From Stentor coeruleus (Eukaryota; Ciliophora; Heterotrichea; Heterotrichida; Stentoridae), in NCBI GenBank assembly GCA_001970955.1, contig MPUH01000690.1, positions 1-39,843 of the forward strand: 39,843 nt of DNA, read 5' to 3'. The notes below the pieces were generated by a model. The model was not told the DNA's origin. It did no database searches and saw only the letters and a program-made list of their open reading frames with translations. The position numbers and the translations under genes were made by a program. Shown in pieces: positions 17,143 through 27,220 of the stretch (positions within the stretch are counted from its first letter, which is position 1; every line of letters starts with the position of its first letter).

Positions 17143-18519
17143 TTACATATCTTTAAACCATTGATGTAATTTTACCATACTAATATCACATCTTTTTTCT
17201 GGGTCTTTATTTGTCATAGACTTTATTAAATCTTTAGCATTTTCACTAATTTGTTCAGGAAACACAATATCTTCATCATTTATCTCTTCACACAATTTTG
17301 AAATATTTCGACTTTTATATGGAGTTTTTCCTGTTAAAATATAAAACAAAGTTATTCCACTTGCCCAAATATCAGCAGGTTTTCCTCTAAAACCTCCAGT
17401 TTTATGTGCTTCAGGGGGCATAAATAAATACGTTCCGGCTGAGTTTGTAAGTTCATCTCTCATGTTGTCTATAAATTGTGCAGCACCAAAATCACATATT
17501 TTAAGTATATTATCTTTACAAACAAGCATATTTTGTGGTTTTATATCTCTATGGACTACAAAAGATTCATTGTGTAGATACTCTAAAGCATTAACAAAAT
17601 CTTTAAAGTATTTTTTAGCATCTTTTTCTATTATTGGACACATATCAAAAATTGAACCTTTTTCTGCATATTCTAAGACAAGGTATATTTTTTTACTATC
17701 AGGTTTATCAATAACTTCTATAAGTTTAATAATATTTGGATGATCTAAAGTCCCCATTATAAGAATTTCACTTTCTACTAAATCCCAAGCTGTTCTTTTT
17801 TTCCCAATCCACCTACTTCTAAGTATTCTTTTATTGTAAATCTTAACAGCAACTAAATCCCCATTTTCATCAACAGCTTTATATACTTTACCAAAAGCTC
17901 CAGTTCCTAGAAGTCCTTCAAATGTGTATTGATTTAATATTTTTTTACCTTCTAAAGATCGTTCTTTTTTCATAGAATTCGTTCTGATTACTTCATGCAT
18001 TGATTTTGATGATAAAAAAGGTAGGGCTAATGTTTTTTCGACTTCTGTTTGGGAATGTCCATGATGAGGCTTTTGATTTGGTATTGAATCAAATTCACTT
18101 CCACTTGATATACGGTCACTTTCAGAGTCGTTAGAATCGTTAGGATTTGGACCTGGGATTTGAAGGTTCATTAATGAAAAACGTTTAGCTTTATGAATTG
18201 GTTCTTCATCAATTGTTGATTCAGGTTTTAAAGTTTGTGAGGAGTTTAGCTTTATTTTGGCCATTTCGAACAGATTTTGTTGTTTTCTGTTTGAAATTGG
18301 GGAACTAGAATTGCTGCTTTTCATGCTTTTAGGAGATGGGATGTCGCGTTCAACTGAATTTCTTGGTGGACTTGCTGGGATGATTTTTATGTTCGTTGGG
18401 ATTTTCTTAAAAGTTACTTGTGCCGAATATGATATAGATGAAGAGACAGGTGCTTTTTCTATATTCTCATCATTGGATTTGTGTATTATTTTACGGTTTT
18501 TCATACAGCAGGTTCCCAT
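17143..18519 (-). CDS. lipid-anchored Ser/Thr protein kinase, CaMKK-like
   Basis: A 458-residue protein starting MGTCCMKNRK: Gly2 and the following cysteines form a myristoyl/palmitoyl anchor. A disordered Ser/Pro-rich region of about 190 residues precedes the kinase domain (about 197-455). Motifs present: GLLGTGAFGKVYKAVD (P-loop), VAVKIYNK (VAIK lysine), FVVHRDIKPQNML (catalytic loop), KICDFGAAQ (DFG) and GTYLFMPPEA (APE). The HRDIKPQN form and the GTYLFMPPEAHKTGGFRGKPADIW stretch (read in two parts) resemble the CaMKK/LKB1-upstream (GRIK/Tos3) group, which activates AMPK-type kinases. All catalytic residues are present. It stops soon after the domain, so there is no clear calmodulin-binding tail. 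Gene order is importin-like, kinase, small protein, all on the minus strand with gaps of 106 and 19 bp. Confidence 0.92.
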   Translation of the reverse strand: MGTCCMKNRKIIHKSNDENIEKAPVSSSISYSAQVTFKKIPTNIKIIPASPPRNSVERDIPSPKSMKSSNSSSPISNRKQQNLFEMAKIKLNSSQTLKPESTIDEEPIHKAKRFSLMNLQIPGPNPNDSNDSESDRISSGSEFDSIPNQKPHHGHSQTEVEKTLALPFLSSKSMHEVIRTNSMKKERSLEGKKILNQYTFEGLLGTGAFGKVYKAVDENGDLVAVKIYNKRILRSRWIGKKRTAWDLVESEILIMGTLDHPNIIKLIEVIDKPDSKKIYLVLEYAEKGSIFDMCPIIEKDAKKYFKDFVNALEYLHNESFVVHRDIKPQNMLVCKDNILKICDFGAAQFIDNMRDELTNSAGTYLFMPPEAHKTGGFRGKPADIWASGITLFYILTGKTPYKSRNISKLCEEINDEDIVFPEQISENAKDLIKSMTNKDPEKRCDISMVKLHQWFKDM

Positions 18520-18625
18520 GTATTATCAATTTTTATTATAAAATAATTATTCCTATAAATTATACTAAACCCAACAGAAATCCTAAAATCTAATACAAAA
18601 GCTGAATTCAAATATATTAATTACT

Positions 18626-20152
18626 TCAAGAAAAAGTGAAATTCTCATTAAAATTGTGCTCTTTTCCAACTCCTTCATCGTAATCTTCCTTATCATCATA
18701 ATAATATCTAACAACATTCTCAATCATTTCCTCTATACCCTGATTCTCATAATTTTTCATCCTTTCCAGCTTACTAACACATCCACTTTTCATAATTAAA
18801 TCCTTAAAAAACTCAATCTCTTCTCTAGCATTATATAAAATATTCTCTAAACTTCCAATAATCATTTTCAATATTTCTATACTTTTTTCATTTTCTAAAG
18901 CCCTTGATATATAAAAAATAGCTTCTTGATGAAAATTACTTTCATTTGGACTAAGGGCTATTATTACAATATTAGCACAATTCCAAGCTTCAAGACGTAT
19001 ATTAACAGAAGAATGTAAAGTTGATTCAAGGATTTGATATTTTATATCAGAACTACTAAGAATTTGTAACATTTGGCTTTTTTCACTTGCTAAGAGGTTG
19101 TAAATTATTAATAAACATTCGTTTTTTATTTTTTTATTGAAAGATGTGATGTGTTTTATCAGGAAATCAAGGATTTGATTGTCGAGTAAGGTTTGAGTGT
19201 GGTTTTCATTACCATATGCGATATTACCAAAGACTTTTAAAGAAGCATAAGTGAGTTTGTCATAGTTTTTAGATGATAAATTTATGAGAGTGTTTATTAT
19301 ATGAGGGGTTTGGAGGACTAGGTCAATGTTGTTTCTGGTTAGGGAAATTAAGGCATTTATAGCAGGAAGGTTTATGTCTTTGTTTAAAATAAAGTTTAGG
19401 CCGGAGAGAGAGAGTTTTAAGATTTTGTAGTTTTCTTCAGGGGTTTGACTGTATTTGGCTAACTGTGCAATTATCCAGTATGCTTTGTCTGTATCAGGGA
19501 ATAGATTTTTTTCAATACAGCTCTCAATAACTTCAAAATCAGGACTTTCCATAATTTTCCTACACCCAAAAAAACTATTAACAATCATATTTGAAATACA
19601 CCACAAAGCATCTTCACTAACACCTTTAATATTTTTCCTAACAAGCAATATACATATATCAAGAATCCCATTTTTTATCATATCTTCGCATATCGACACA
19701 TCTCCAGTCGATAAATTAATTAAAAGCCAAATACACTTTTGTAATACATCTAAATCATGTGTATTAATAATATCAAGTACTAAAGGTAAGATTTTATTAT
19801 CAATAATCAAATGAATATTTTTTGTGTCAATTGAGATTATACTAAGCTTCTGAAGGCAGAATATGATAATTTTAAGATTTGATCTATTTTGAGACAAAAT
19901 TGATATAAGAAAAGGTATAGAATCTTTAACTGGACCTGAAAAAATGTTTTGATATTGTGAAAGATCATCAGGCATTGGGTGCTCTTTTAGCATTTGCGCG
20001 CGTTTATGCTCAATGTGTTTTTTTCGATTCTCACGACGAAGTTGGACTGAAAAAGATTCCCTTGAAGCTTTGTGGCTTTCTGCATTGAAGCAGGATTGGA
20101 AGTCTTTGTTTCGTTGGGCAAGTCTTTCTTCTGTATAAAAAGGGATACTCAT
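18626..20152 (-). CDS. importin-alpha-like armadillo-repeat protein
   Basis: A 508-residue protein. A basic N-terminal region (VQLRRENRKKHIEHKRAQML, residues about 36-55) matches the importin-beta-binding (IBB) segment of importin alpha. The rest is armadillo-type helical repeats (LQKCIWLLINLSTGDVSICE, VSEDALWCISNMIVNS, TYASLKVFGNIAYGNENHTQ and others). Importin alpha carries nuclear-localisation-signal cargo to importin beta. The Trp-Asn ladder that binds the signal is only partly visible: W in CIWLLIN, ALWCISN, AYWIIAQ and AWNCANI. It is therefore a divergent family member and may have altered cargo choice. The ATG at 20150-20152 is the first true Met in the frame. An acidic tail (YYDDKEDYDEG) ends the protein. 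Confidence 0.85.
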   Translation of the reverse strand: MSIPFYTEERLAQRNKDFQSCFNAESHKASRESFSVQLRRENRKKHIEHKRAQMLKEHPMPDDLSQYQNIFSGPVKDSIPFLISILSQNRSNLKIIIFCLQKLSIISIDTKNIHLIIDNKILPLVLDIINTHDLDVLQKCIWLLINLSTGDVSICEDMIKNGILDICILLVRKNIKGVSEDALWCISNMIVNSFFGCRKIMESPDFEVIESCIEKNLFPDTDKAYWIIAQLAKYSQTPEENYKILKLSLSGLNFILNKDINLPAINALISLTRNNIDLVLQTPHIINTLINLSSKNYDKLTYASLKVFGNIAYGNENHTQTLLDNQILDFLIKHITSFNKKIKNECLLIIYNLLASEKSQMLQILSSSDIKYQILESTLHSSVNIRLEAWNCANIVIIALSPNESNFHQEAIFYISRALENEKSIEILKMIIGSLENILYNAREEIEFFKDLIMKSGCVSKLERMKNYENQGIEEMIENVVRYYYDDKEDYDEGVGKEHNFNENFTFS

Positions 20153-20389
20153 CAAATCTAAATATTAAAAAATATATAATAAAACCTTGATTCAATCAAA
20201 AAAAGCCAAAAAAGTTGTTGATAAACGTGAGTTTTTTTAAGTTAAAAAATAAGAAAACTATGTTTTTTCAGTGAAATTATAGTCTTTTATTATAGAAAAC
20301 TATAGTAAAATATTTGATGATAACAAATTTTGATATATAAATAGAAAATAATTTACCTACCATAAGACATCTTGAGATAATTATAATAA

Positions 20390-21757
20390 TCACATAGTAT
20401 TAGTTCTTTGTCCTCTAACCCATGCATGCTGTAATCCTGCTTCAGCGTCAATTCTACTTTCAGGTATCCATCTAATACACCTATCAATTAAATCTTTGAT
20501 TTTCTCATCAAATTTCTCTAACAGCAAAGATATCGGGCGGATCCCAGGCTGAGCCGCTCTTCTAAGTTTTCCATTCACATCAACATAATATTGTTTTCTA
20601 TTTCCTTTCATTATAAAATCCATAGGAGGCATACCCATAACTTCAACATACATCTTAAAAATCTCATACTCATTATCCGCTGGAAATAATGGACTTCCTG
20701 TTAATAACTCATACAATATGCAACCAACAGACCAAATATCTATTGCTTTATCATACCCAGCTTCAATAACAATCTCTGGTGCTCGATAATATCTGCTTTG
20801 AATATACTCATAAACTTTATTCCCTTCTTGGCATGCTGACCCAAAATCAATAACTTTTATACTGCTTTTGTTTTCGAATTTTAATAAAACATTATCAGGT
20901 TTTAAATCACAATGTATAATCCCAACATTATGTACTGTTTTTAAAGCCATGAACATTTGCACTGATATTCTTCTGATTAATGGTATACTTATTCCTTGAT
21001 ATTTGTTTTTATGAAGGAATTGAAAAAGATTTAATGAAAGAAGTTCAAAGACTAAGCATAAATGTCCTCTGAATTCAAAGCTTCTGAGTTTTTTTACGAT
21101 ACAGTTTAGGTCGTTTGGATCTGCTTTAGCAAGTTCATGAAGGATTTTATTTTCTAGGTCCCCAGCATTACGATATAAAGTTTGGTTTCTGATTATTTTT
21201 ATTGCTACGTTTATATGACGTTTATAGTCAAAACAATGAAAAACTTGACCGAAAGTTCCTGAGCCAAGAAAATCTTTTACTTCATAGCGGTAGCCTAAAT
21301 GGTCGCCTATAACAATTTTGTAATAACCTTCTTCATCATCAATGGACCCTCGGTTTTTCACACAATCTTTTCCGACAAAATAAATTTCTTCATAGTAACT
21401 AATTTCATTGTGTTCATATTCTGTGAGAAATTCAAAATGATTAAGAAGAGCACGAGTTGGCGTTATAAATTGGATTTTTGGAGGAGGGTTATTAACTTTT
21501 GCAACTTTTGGGAATAGATGTGGCTCTTTAATAAAACATCGTGGGGTTCTTAGATATGTGCTTGATGATGATATTGTGTTTTGGATAAATTTGTGTTTTG
21601 GTGAGGATTGAGTATGAGTAGTTAGACTAACAGTTGAAGCTGTACTAGTTTTACTTGATTTTGATCCTGTGTCTGTTGTTGGCATTGGAGATATAGAAAA
21701 ATCAGATGATAGCAGTGATTGATCGAGAGTGTCTTGGAGTAATTTTTCAGATTGCAT
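20390..21757 (-). CDS. dual-specificity DYRK-family protein kinase (class II-like)
   Basis: A 455-residue kinase of the CMGC group. Before the kinase domain lies the DYRK homology box (FEFLTEYEHNEISYYEEIYF ... GSIDDEEGYYKI), found in class II DYRKs, where it helps autophosphorylation during folding. Then YRYEVKDFLGSGTFGQVF (P-loop), VAIKIIRN, IIHCDLKPDNVLL (catalytic loop with the DYRK-type HCDLKP), VIDFGSACQ and the activation loop YEYIQSRYYRAPE with the Y-x-Y pair that is autophosphorylated. It ends with the family's ESRIDAEAGLQHAWVR. The N-terminus is Ser/Thr-rich and probably disordered. DYRKs phosphorylate Ser/Thr and regulate growth, cell cycle and cytoskeleton. It is the first gene of a minus-strand block of four. 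Confidence 0.95.
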   Translation of the reverse strand: MQSEKLLQDTLDQSLLSSDFSISPMPTTDTGSKSSKTSTASTVSLTTHTQSSPKHKFIQNTISSSSTYLRTPRCFIKEPHLFPKVAKVNNPPPKIQFITPTRALLNHFEFLTEYEHNEISYYEEIYFVGKDCVKNRGSIDDEEGYYKIVIGDHLGYRYEVKDFLGSGTFGQVFHCFDYKRHINVAIKIIRNQTLYRNAGDLENKILHELAKADPNDLNCIVKKLRSFEFRGHLCLVFELLSLNLFQFLHKNKYQGISIPLIRRISVQMFMALKTVHNVGIIHCDLKPDNVLLKFENKSSIKVIDFGSACQEGNKVYEYIQSRYYRAPEIVIEAGYDKAIDIWSVGCILYELLTGSPLFPADNEYEIFKMYVEVMGMPPMDFIMKGNRKQYYVDVNGKLRRAAQPGIRPISLLLEKFDEKIKDLIDRCIRWIPESRIDAEAGLQHAWVRGQRTNTM

Positions 21758-22338
21758 TTTTAGTTTATATAAATAGTATCATATTTTAAATAGGATAAAA
21801 AGTTGGTTAGAAAAATACATAATTTCTTCAGGAGTATATAATTGATGAAATTGTGAAAATAGCAAAATCTAGAACGTATTTAGGTTGGTTTTTAAAACTA
21901 AGCTTTTATTTTTAATATAAATATACTTAAGAATATTATTAAATCGCATATATCAAGTTATAAAAAATATATTTCGATTATTTTCCTAATATACAAACAG
22001 ATACTTATATAAAACATCAAGATCGGCTTACCGGGAAAATAACCTTTTTACCAAAAATTAAGTTTAATATGAATAAAACCCAGAAAAAATGTTTTAAATA
22101 ATAAAACTATACAAATAAACAGACGATCATAAAAAAGATTGAAAAAAAATCCAAACATTTTTTAGGGTAAATTAATTATGATAAATAAGATAAACTTTGA
22201 GAAAAAATGACATTAAAACATTTTATAAGAACTCTTTTGAAAATAAATCAATACAATCGCTGATAACCATAGAACAAAAGAAGCTAATTAGCATAAGCAA
22301 TAGGGATAATAAAGATAAAGAATTTATAAAGAATATAA
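21758..22338. other. AT-rich divergent spacer
   Basis: It separates the DYRK gene (minus) and the Trx/ZZ gene (plus) and should hold both promoters. No ORF or clear repeat seen. Confidence 0.5.
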
Positions 22339-23925
22339 ATGCTAGAAAAATATAAAGAATCATCAGTATCAATACTAGAAAAAGCTAAAACAGCTAACTT
22401 GAAGGACTGTGTGTTGAATTTAGAGCTATCAATTCATCTAGATAAAGAAGATTTAACCTCAACTTTATACTGTAATTGTACTAAGAACTCATATGAAAAA
22501 TTTCTTCACATCCTTCCTCCCTCATCTTTGACTGAAATTATTCCAGATTTCACATTATTACCAGGTATAGAGTGCCCAGAATTAGACCTTCACCCAATAG
22601 GATCTCAAGAAAATGTTACGCTTACTTGGACAAAACCTTTTTACTGCATAGTAATTTGGGCCTCTAGATCTCAATCGTATAACAAACTGATGCTAAATAT
22701 AGATGAAATATTGCAAAGCCATAAGAATATTGAAGTTGTGTCGATTTGTATTGATGAAAATGCTGAGTCTGTAATACCAAATATTCAAAATTTTCACTCT
22801 TCTGGGCTTTCTGAAATTTCGCGACAAGGTATTGAAGTTAGCGAAATTCCTTGCTTTTTACTTGTTAGCAACAGAATTATTCATGCAGTTTTGGACCTGT
22901 CGCATAATTTACCGAAAGAAATATGGGCGATGATTGATGGGAGGCCTGGGAAAATACTTCCTAATTTAGGTAGTACAATAAAAACTCTAACCCTTGAAGA
23001 CACAAAACTAGAACTAGACGGTTCCTTATGGTATTTACTAATCTTTCCAGGCAGTGAAAACGAGTACTTTTTACGACACCTCACACAAATATTGGACGAA
23101 AGTCCTGAAATTGCCGAAAAAATAAAAGTAATAACTATAGAAAAAACCGATCTAACCTCAGTCGAACTAAAATCCCATCCAGGTGAGTTTTTTATCATCC
23201 ACAATACCGTAGTAGTCCTAAGATGTGATATGACATATACCGACATTTATCACATATTAAAAGATCTTCTTTTCCCAAAAATTTTTTCAAGAGATGAATT
23301 CTTAGAAAAAAAGAGTAGGTTTGAATACAGCACTTCTCAATGGCAAGAAAAACATCCATCATGCCCAATGCCAAGCGTCCATTTCATTTTTTCAAAAAAA
23401 ATATTCTTAAATTCAGAAACTCATGAAGAAAAACATGTAAGACTTGAAGGTAAATACCTAACAATACAAAAAGAAACAATTGAAGAATTTTATGATATTT
23501 TATTATTATTCTTCCCTATTGCTTTAAACAATATCATATATGAAGCTCCATCACATACAATTTCTCCTGGTGAACAATGTTCGGTATGTGATGAATTATT
23601 AGAACAACAAACTCATTATTTATGTGTTTATTGTAAACCCGCTTTGTATTTTTGTGAAAATTGCAATCATCCACATCCAGTATTTAGATTTACTCAAGAT
23701 GTTGCAGGTCTGGATCACCTGACCTGGGGAGCTTTTAATTTTAGTATTGATAGAATTGATGAAGGTGAAAGGTTTGATATTATATGCAATTTGTGTAAGG
23801 AAAAAATACCAGGGGTTAGATGGAAGTGTGCAGTTTGTAGCGATTTTGATGTTTGTGGAATGTGCCTTTATGAAGTTAGGTCACATCCTAAGGATCATAT
23901 TTTGATAAGGATTCTTCCTCAGTAA
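22339..23925 (+). CDS. thioredoxin-fold protein without redox cysteines, with two ZZ-type zinc fingers
   Basis: A 528-residue protein. An N-terminal region of unknown type precedes a thioredoxin-like domain (about 78-200): the core strand FYCIVIWASRSQSY (residues 101-114) occupies the place of the WCxxC active site but has Ala and Ser where cysteines should be, and the cis-Pro region reads EVSEIPCFLLV. A second, weaker thioredoxin-like fold may follow (SLWYLLIFPG, about 230-310). The C-terminus has two zinc modules: CSVCDELL ... YLCVYC ... FCENC at 414-442, and a canonical ZZ finger CNLCKEKIPGVRWKCAVC ... DVCGMC (483-509) with trailing histidines. ZZ fingers bind peptides or ubiquitin-related partners. 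An adaptor or chaperone role is inferred; oxidoreductase activity is unlikely. Confidence 0.85.
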   Translation: MLEKYKESSVSILEKAKTANLKDCVLNLELSIHLDKEDLTSTLYCNCTKNSYEKFLHILPPSSLTEIIPDFTLLPGIECPELDLHPIGSQENVTLTWTKPFYCIVIWASRSQSYNKLMLNIDEILQSHKNIEVVSICIDENAESVIPNIQNFHSSGLSEISRQGIEVSEIPCFLLVSNRIIHAVLDLSHNLPKEIWAMIDGRPGKILPNLGSTIKTLTLEDTKLELDGSLWYLLIFPGSENEYFLRHLTQILDESPEIAEKIKVITIEKTDLTSVELKSHPGEFFIIHNTVVVLRCDMTYTDIYHILKDLLFPKIFSRDEFLEKKSRFEYSTSQWQEKHPSCPMPSVHFIFSKKIFLNSETHEEKHVRLEGKYLTIQKETIEEFYDILLLFFPIALNNIIYEAPSHTISPGEQCSVCDELLEQQTHYLCVYCKPALYFCENCNHPHPVFRFTQDVAGLDHLTWGAFNFSIDRIDEGERFDIICNLCKEKIPGVRWKCAVCSDFDVCGMCLYEVRSHPKDHILIRILPQ

Positions 23926-24314
23926 TTAGTTAGGTTAAATATTGCAAAATTTTAGAAATAGTTTTTTGTGTAGGGTTTATGTTATTCATGATATGAAGGA
24001 GGGATTTTGTATAGAAGGATATAATTTTTTGTTAGAGGATTTTAAGTATTAATTTAAAATAAATACTAATTTTGTATAGGTGCTTTCGTAGTTTATTTTT
24101 TTACCCATGAGATTTTTGATACTCTATTACTTTGTTTATAGTTTATCTTAACTTCAGATAATTTATACTTTAATTTTCAATAAACTAAATAAAAAAAACC
24201 CATAAAAAAAAATCATTATAACTATATGTTTTGCTTATAAAATATGCTTAACTCATTATCAATCTATCTATCATATCTATATACTTAATTCTTTAAAAAT
24301 AAATTTATAGACAA
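23926..24314. other. spacer between tandem plus-strand genes
   Basis: G-rich and C-poor just after the stop (23926-24060), then C-richer towards the next start. This is the usual 3'-flank to 5'-leader switch of this window; no gene seen. Confidence 0.5.
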
Positions 24315-25298
24315 ATGGAAGCAAATACAGAAATCTCATCTTGGGTAAATTTCGTAATATCCCCTTCAAGCAAGTACTTCATGTCAGGGGGTAAATTTCA
24401 AGGACTTCTATCAATAAATGTTTTAAAAGAGTTAACTCCTTCAACTCTTAAAGTCTCATTTACAGGAGTTGAAAAAGTTCACATAAAGAAAAAAACAATT
24501 CAAACTCAACAAGGCCAAAACAATTCCCAAACCTCTAAAATAGTGATTACTGAATGTACTCAAAACCTTTTCTCTGAGCTTTTCTGTGAGAAAACTTTCC
24601 CTTTCGGCATAGTAGAAGACACATATTCCATACCTTTAGAATATCAACTTCCTGATATAAAATCAGCATCATTAGCTTATAAGTCTCAGAATTCTGAAGC
24701 TTTTATTACTTATACAATTGATGTATCACTCGAATGCCAAGATGGGAAGATTTTAAATCATTCTCAAGAAGTGTTACTTTTTCCTAAAATCACTAATAAA
24801 ATTTCTATAAGTAAAGAATCAAGACTAAAAATCTGTTGTGCAAATAAAGGTGTTGTTAGATTTACAGTTTTAAATAGTGAAATAAACATCATTCCTGATA
24901 AAACCACAACAATTTATCTTGAAATTGATAACAGTAATTCAAAGATATCTTTTAATGCTTTAGAAGCTAAACTTTATTATATGTTGACACTTAAAACTGA
25001 TTCGAAGGTTATTGAAGTGATTGTGAATAATATTTTATCAACTAAAAAAGTTGTTAATGTTCCATGTGGGGATAATCTTTTAAGCAATTCGAAGATAGAA
25101 ATTGATTTGCAAATCCCTGCGATGAATGATAGGGATATAATTTTTACAACATGTGGAGAGTTTATAAAATGTGATTATTTTGTTGAGATTGAAGCTGTTA
25201 CAGATAGTAGGTTTATATGTCTTGGGGATTTTCCAGATGTGAAGATCCCTGTGATTTTTACTTTGGTTCCTTTGATTGAAATAGAGAATAATTATTAA
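24315..25298 (+). CDS. arrestin-domain protein
   Basis: A 327-residue beta-rich protein in two halves, fitting the arrestin N- and C-domains. The N-half contains SGGKFQGLLSINVLKEL, matching the family's G-x-V-x-G-x-V start, then the LKVSFTGVEKVHIKKK strand pair and FPFGIVEDTYSIPLEYQLP (the usual F-x-F-x-L-P region). The C-half begins near SRLKICCANKGVVRFTVLN and ends VKIPVIFTLVPLIEI, a typical C-domain last strand with I-P/I-x-I pattern. Alpha-arrestins link membrane cargo to ubiquitin ligases or trafficking machinery. There is no PPxY motif, so a NEDD4-type ligase link is not supported. Identity is by overall pattern and less certain than for the kinases. Confidence 0.75.
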   Translation: MEANTEISSWVNFVISPSSKYFMSGGKFQGLLSINVLKELTPSTLKVSFTGVEKVHIKKKTIQTQQGQNNSQTSKIVITECTQNLFSELFCEKTFPFGIVEDTYSIPLEYQLPDIKSASLAYKSQNSEAFITYTIDVSLECQDGKILNHSQEVLLFPKITNKISISKESRLKICCANKGVVRFTVLNSEINIIPDKTTTIYLEIDNSNSKISFNALEAKLYYMLTLKTDSKVIEVIVNNILSTKKVVNVPCGDNLLSNSKIEIDLQIPAMNDRDIIFTTCGEFIKCDYFVEIEAVTDSRFICLGDFPDVKIPVIFTLVPLIEIENNY

Positions 25299-25500
25299 TA
25301 GGTTTTATAGTTTATAAAAAAAAATAGAGAATTTTTTTGAAAATGAATTGTTTGGAAGATGCTTATTAAATATTCAAGTTTTGAAGTAAAATTTGTTGGA
25401 TAAGATGATATTATTATAGTATATCAATAAAATTATTATGGGTATAAATATTAGCGAAAGGTTTTAAATCATAATTATAGAGTTTTTTTAGCTAATTCAA

Positions 25501-26256
25501 TTAATCATTATTAGCTCCATCATTCATTTTTGTATGCTTATTTATCGAATCTTGAGGACTCTTTCTTGACTTTATAATAAAGTCTTTGATAATAAGAGGC
25601 TTGATAAATACTGCATTTTGGGGGGCGATAACAAAAAAAAGCCTATTATTAAGGAAACGAGAAGATATTTCTTTTATAATAACTTTTTTGAAAAAAAAAT
25701 CAGATTTACCTTCAGCTTGGGTGTTTCCAAGAAGAATCTGGTCTCCAGAAGTGTTTACTTTTAAAGGGTTAATTGGTTTTTGACAAGTAAACAGCATTAT
25801 TTTAAGACAGATGTTTTCTTGTAAGACTATTTTATTATTCTCTTGATCTGTTATGACAACACTTAAACTAAAGCATCTATCTTTATAAGCTGGATTTGGT
25901 GGAATATCAATAAATTGAATTTGAAGGCTTTGAGGTGTTGGGTTAAATTGTAAAAAAAATAAAATATCAGCACAAGAGCATGTTTCTCCAGAATTCACAA
26001 TTTGAGAGTCGTTTTGATCAGAATGATTCTTTTTATTATTTGTAATATTTTCTAATACTTTGCTTGCTAATTCTGCTGTTTTTTTGAGCTCCTCTACTTG
26101 TTGAGTCATAATTCTTATTAGCCCACAAAACATAAAAGGGTTATTAATTTCATCATTCATCATAGGAGTCAACTGAAGATAAGGTTGAATCTGTAATCTT
26201 ACTATGCATGGGCACGGCCCTTCTTTTATGGGACAATAAACATTCATCTTACACAT
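25501..26256 (-). CDS. unknown protein with a beta-sandwich-like domain
   Basis: A 251-residue protein. The N-terminus (MCKMNVYCPIKEGPCPCIV) is Cys-rich, followed by a helix (TQQVEELKKTAELASKVLEN) and a linker. Residues about 95-230 alternate hydrophobic strands: LFFLQFNPTPQSLQIQFI, FSLSVVITDQENNKIVLQ, DFFFKKVIIKEISSRFLNNR, LFFVIAPQNA and IIKDFIIKSRK. This order (ligand loop, ILLGNTQAEGKSDF, strand, basic end) reminds me of Rel/STAT- or CBP60-type DNA-binding sandwiches, where a similar G-x-x-x-F ... S-x-x-F pattern occurs. That is a weak resemblance only. There is no membrane segment. It converges on the arrestin-domain gene 200 bp away. Confidence 0.65.
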   Translation of the reverse strand: MCKMNVYCPIKEGPCPCIVRLQIQPYLQLTPMMNDEINNPFMFCGLIRIMTQQVEELKKTAELASKVLENITNNKKNHSDQNDSQIVNSGETCSCADILFFLQFNPTPQSLQIQFIDIPPNPAYKDRCFSLSVVITDQENNKIVLQENICLKIMLFTCQKPINPLKVNTSGDQILLGNTQAEGKSDFFFKKVIIKEISSRFLNNRLFFVIAPQNAVFIKPLIIKDFIIKSRKSPQDSINKHTKMNDGANND

Positions 26257-27220
26257 TCTATTATTAGTGGTGTGAGTTAATTACTGTCTAAATTACTACA
26301 GTTTAATATATAGGACACAAATACAAAATTACAATATTTGGACTGGTTTAAAAGGATTGGTTTGACGATTTTCATTTCTGTTTGTAAAATATTAGGGAAT
26401 ATACAATCAAAATTGTAAGTGTTCTAGAATATTTTAAGACTTTGAGTGATTTTTAAAACTGTTATAAAAAACATAAAGAAAATGGAATTTTAGCAAATGA
26501 TGCAAGAGATTTTATTAGATAAATCATATATCGTATTTTTTATATGTAAAGTATATTTTATTAGTTTTTGGGAAATTTTATATGATGATGACTTAATACA
26601 TTTGAAGCTGGAGTTTTATTAGAAATACTGGATTGAGTAAACAAGAGTTTTTATAAAGCACTTCGTTATTAGGTCTTACTTTTGGCCTGATATCAATAGA
26701 AGTTATTATCAAAATAGAAAAAACAAGAGTTTTTATAAAGCACTTCGTTATTAGGTCTTACTTTTGGCCTGATATCAATAGAAGTTATTATCAAAATAGC
26801 AATCTCCAAAAGAAAGGCCTCCAGCATAAACAGAAAAGCAATTTACTTAGCTTAATTTTTTATACAAGAATATACATATACATTTTATCAGCTTTTTTTT
26901 TTAGTTTATAAATTATATTATAATTATACTCGTTCTGATGTAATTAAATTCATAAATACCAGAAAATAATTCAAATAAAATTTTTATATGGGTTTATTAA
27001 ACTTGAACTACTACATTTCCTTGTTAGAAAAAACAATTGCTTAATCTCAGTATGCAAATTTTTTTTTTAAAAAGACTTAAGAGCTAAGTGTTTTATATTT
27101 TTTCCTCCTTCAAGGATATGAAAACCTACCAAGATACCTTGACGATATTTTATTAATATTTGAACTTTAAAAACCTAGATAAAATTTGATGTAAATTCTG
27201 AATTTTTGGAGTATTAAAAG
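26257..27220. other. AT-rich spacer with a direct duplication
   Basis: No gene. The only structure is the 79-bp duplication at 26639-26799. Nothing resembling a terminal inverted repeat or transposase flanks it. Confidence 0.5.
26639..26799. repeat. 79-bp perfect direct duplication
   Basis: 26639-26717 and 26721-26799 are identical over 79 nt, separated by AAA. The lack of any difference means a very recent duplication or an assembly artefact; single-N joins with similar flanking duplications lie 1.1 kb away, which makes an artefact likely. Confidence 0.9.
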
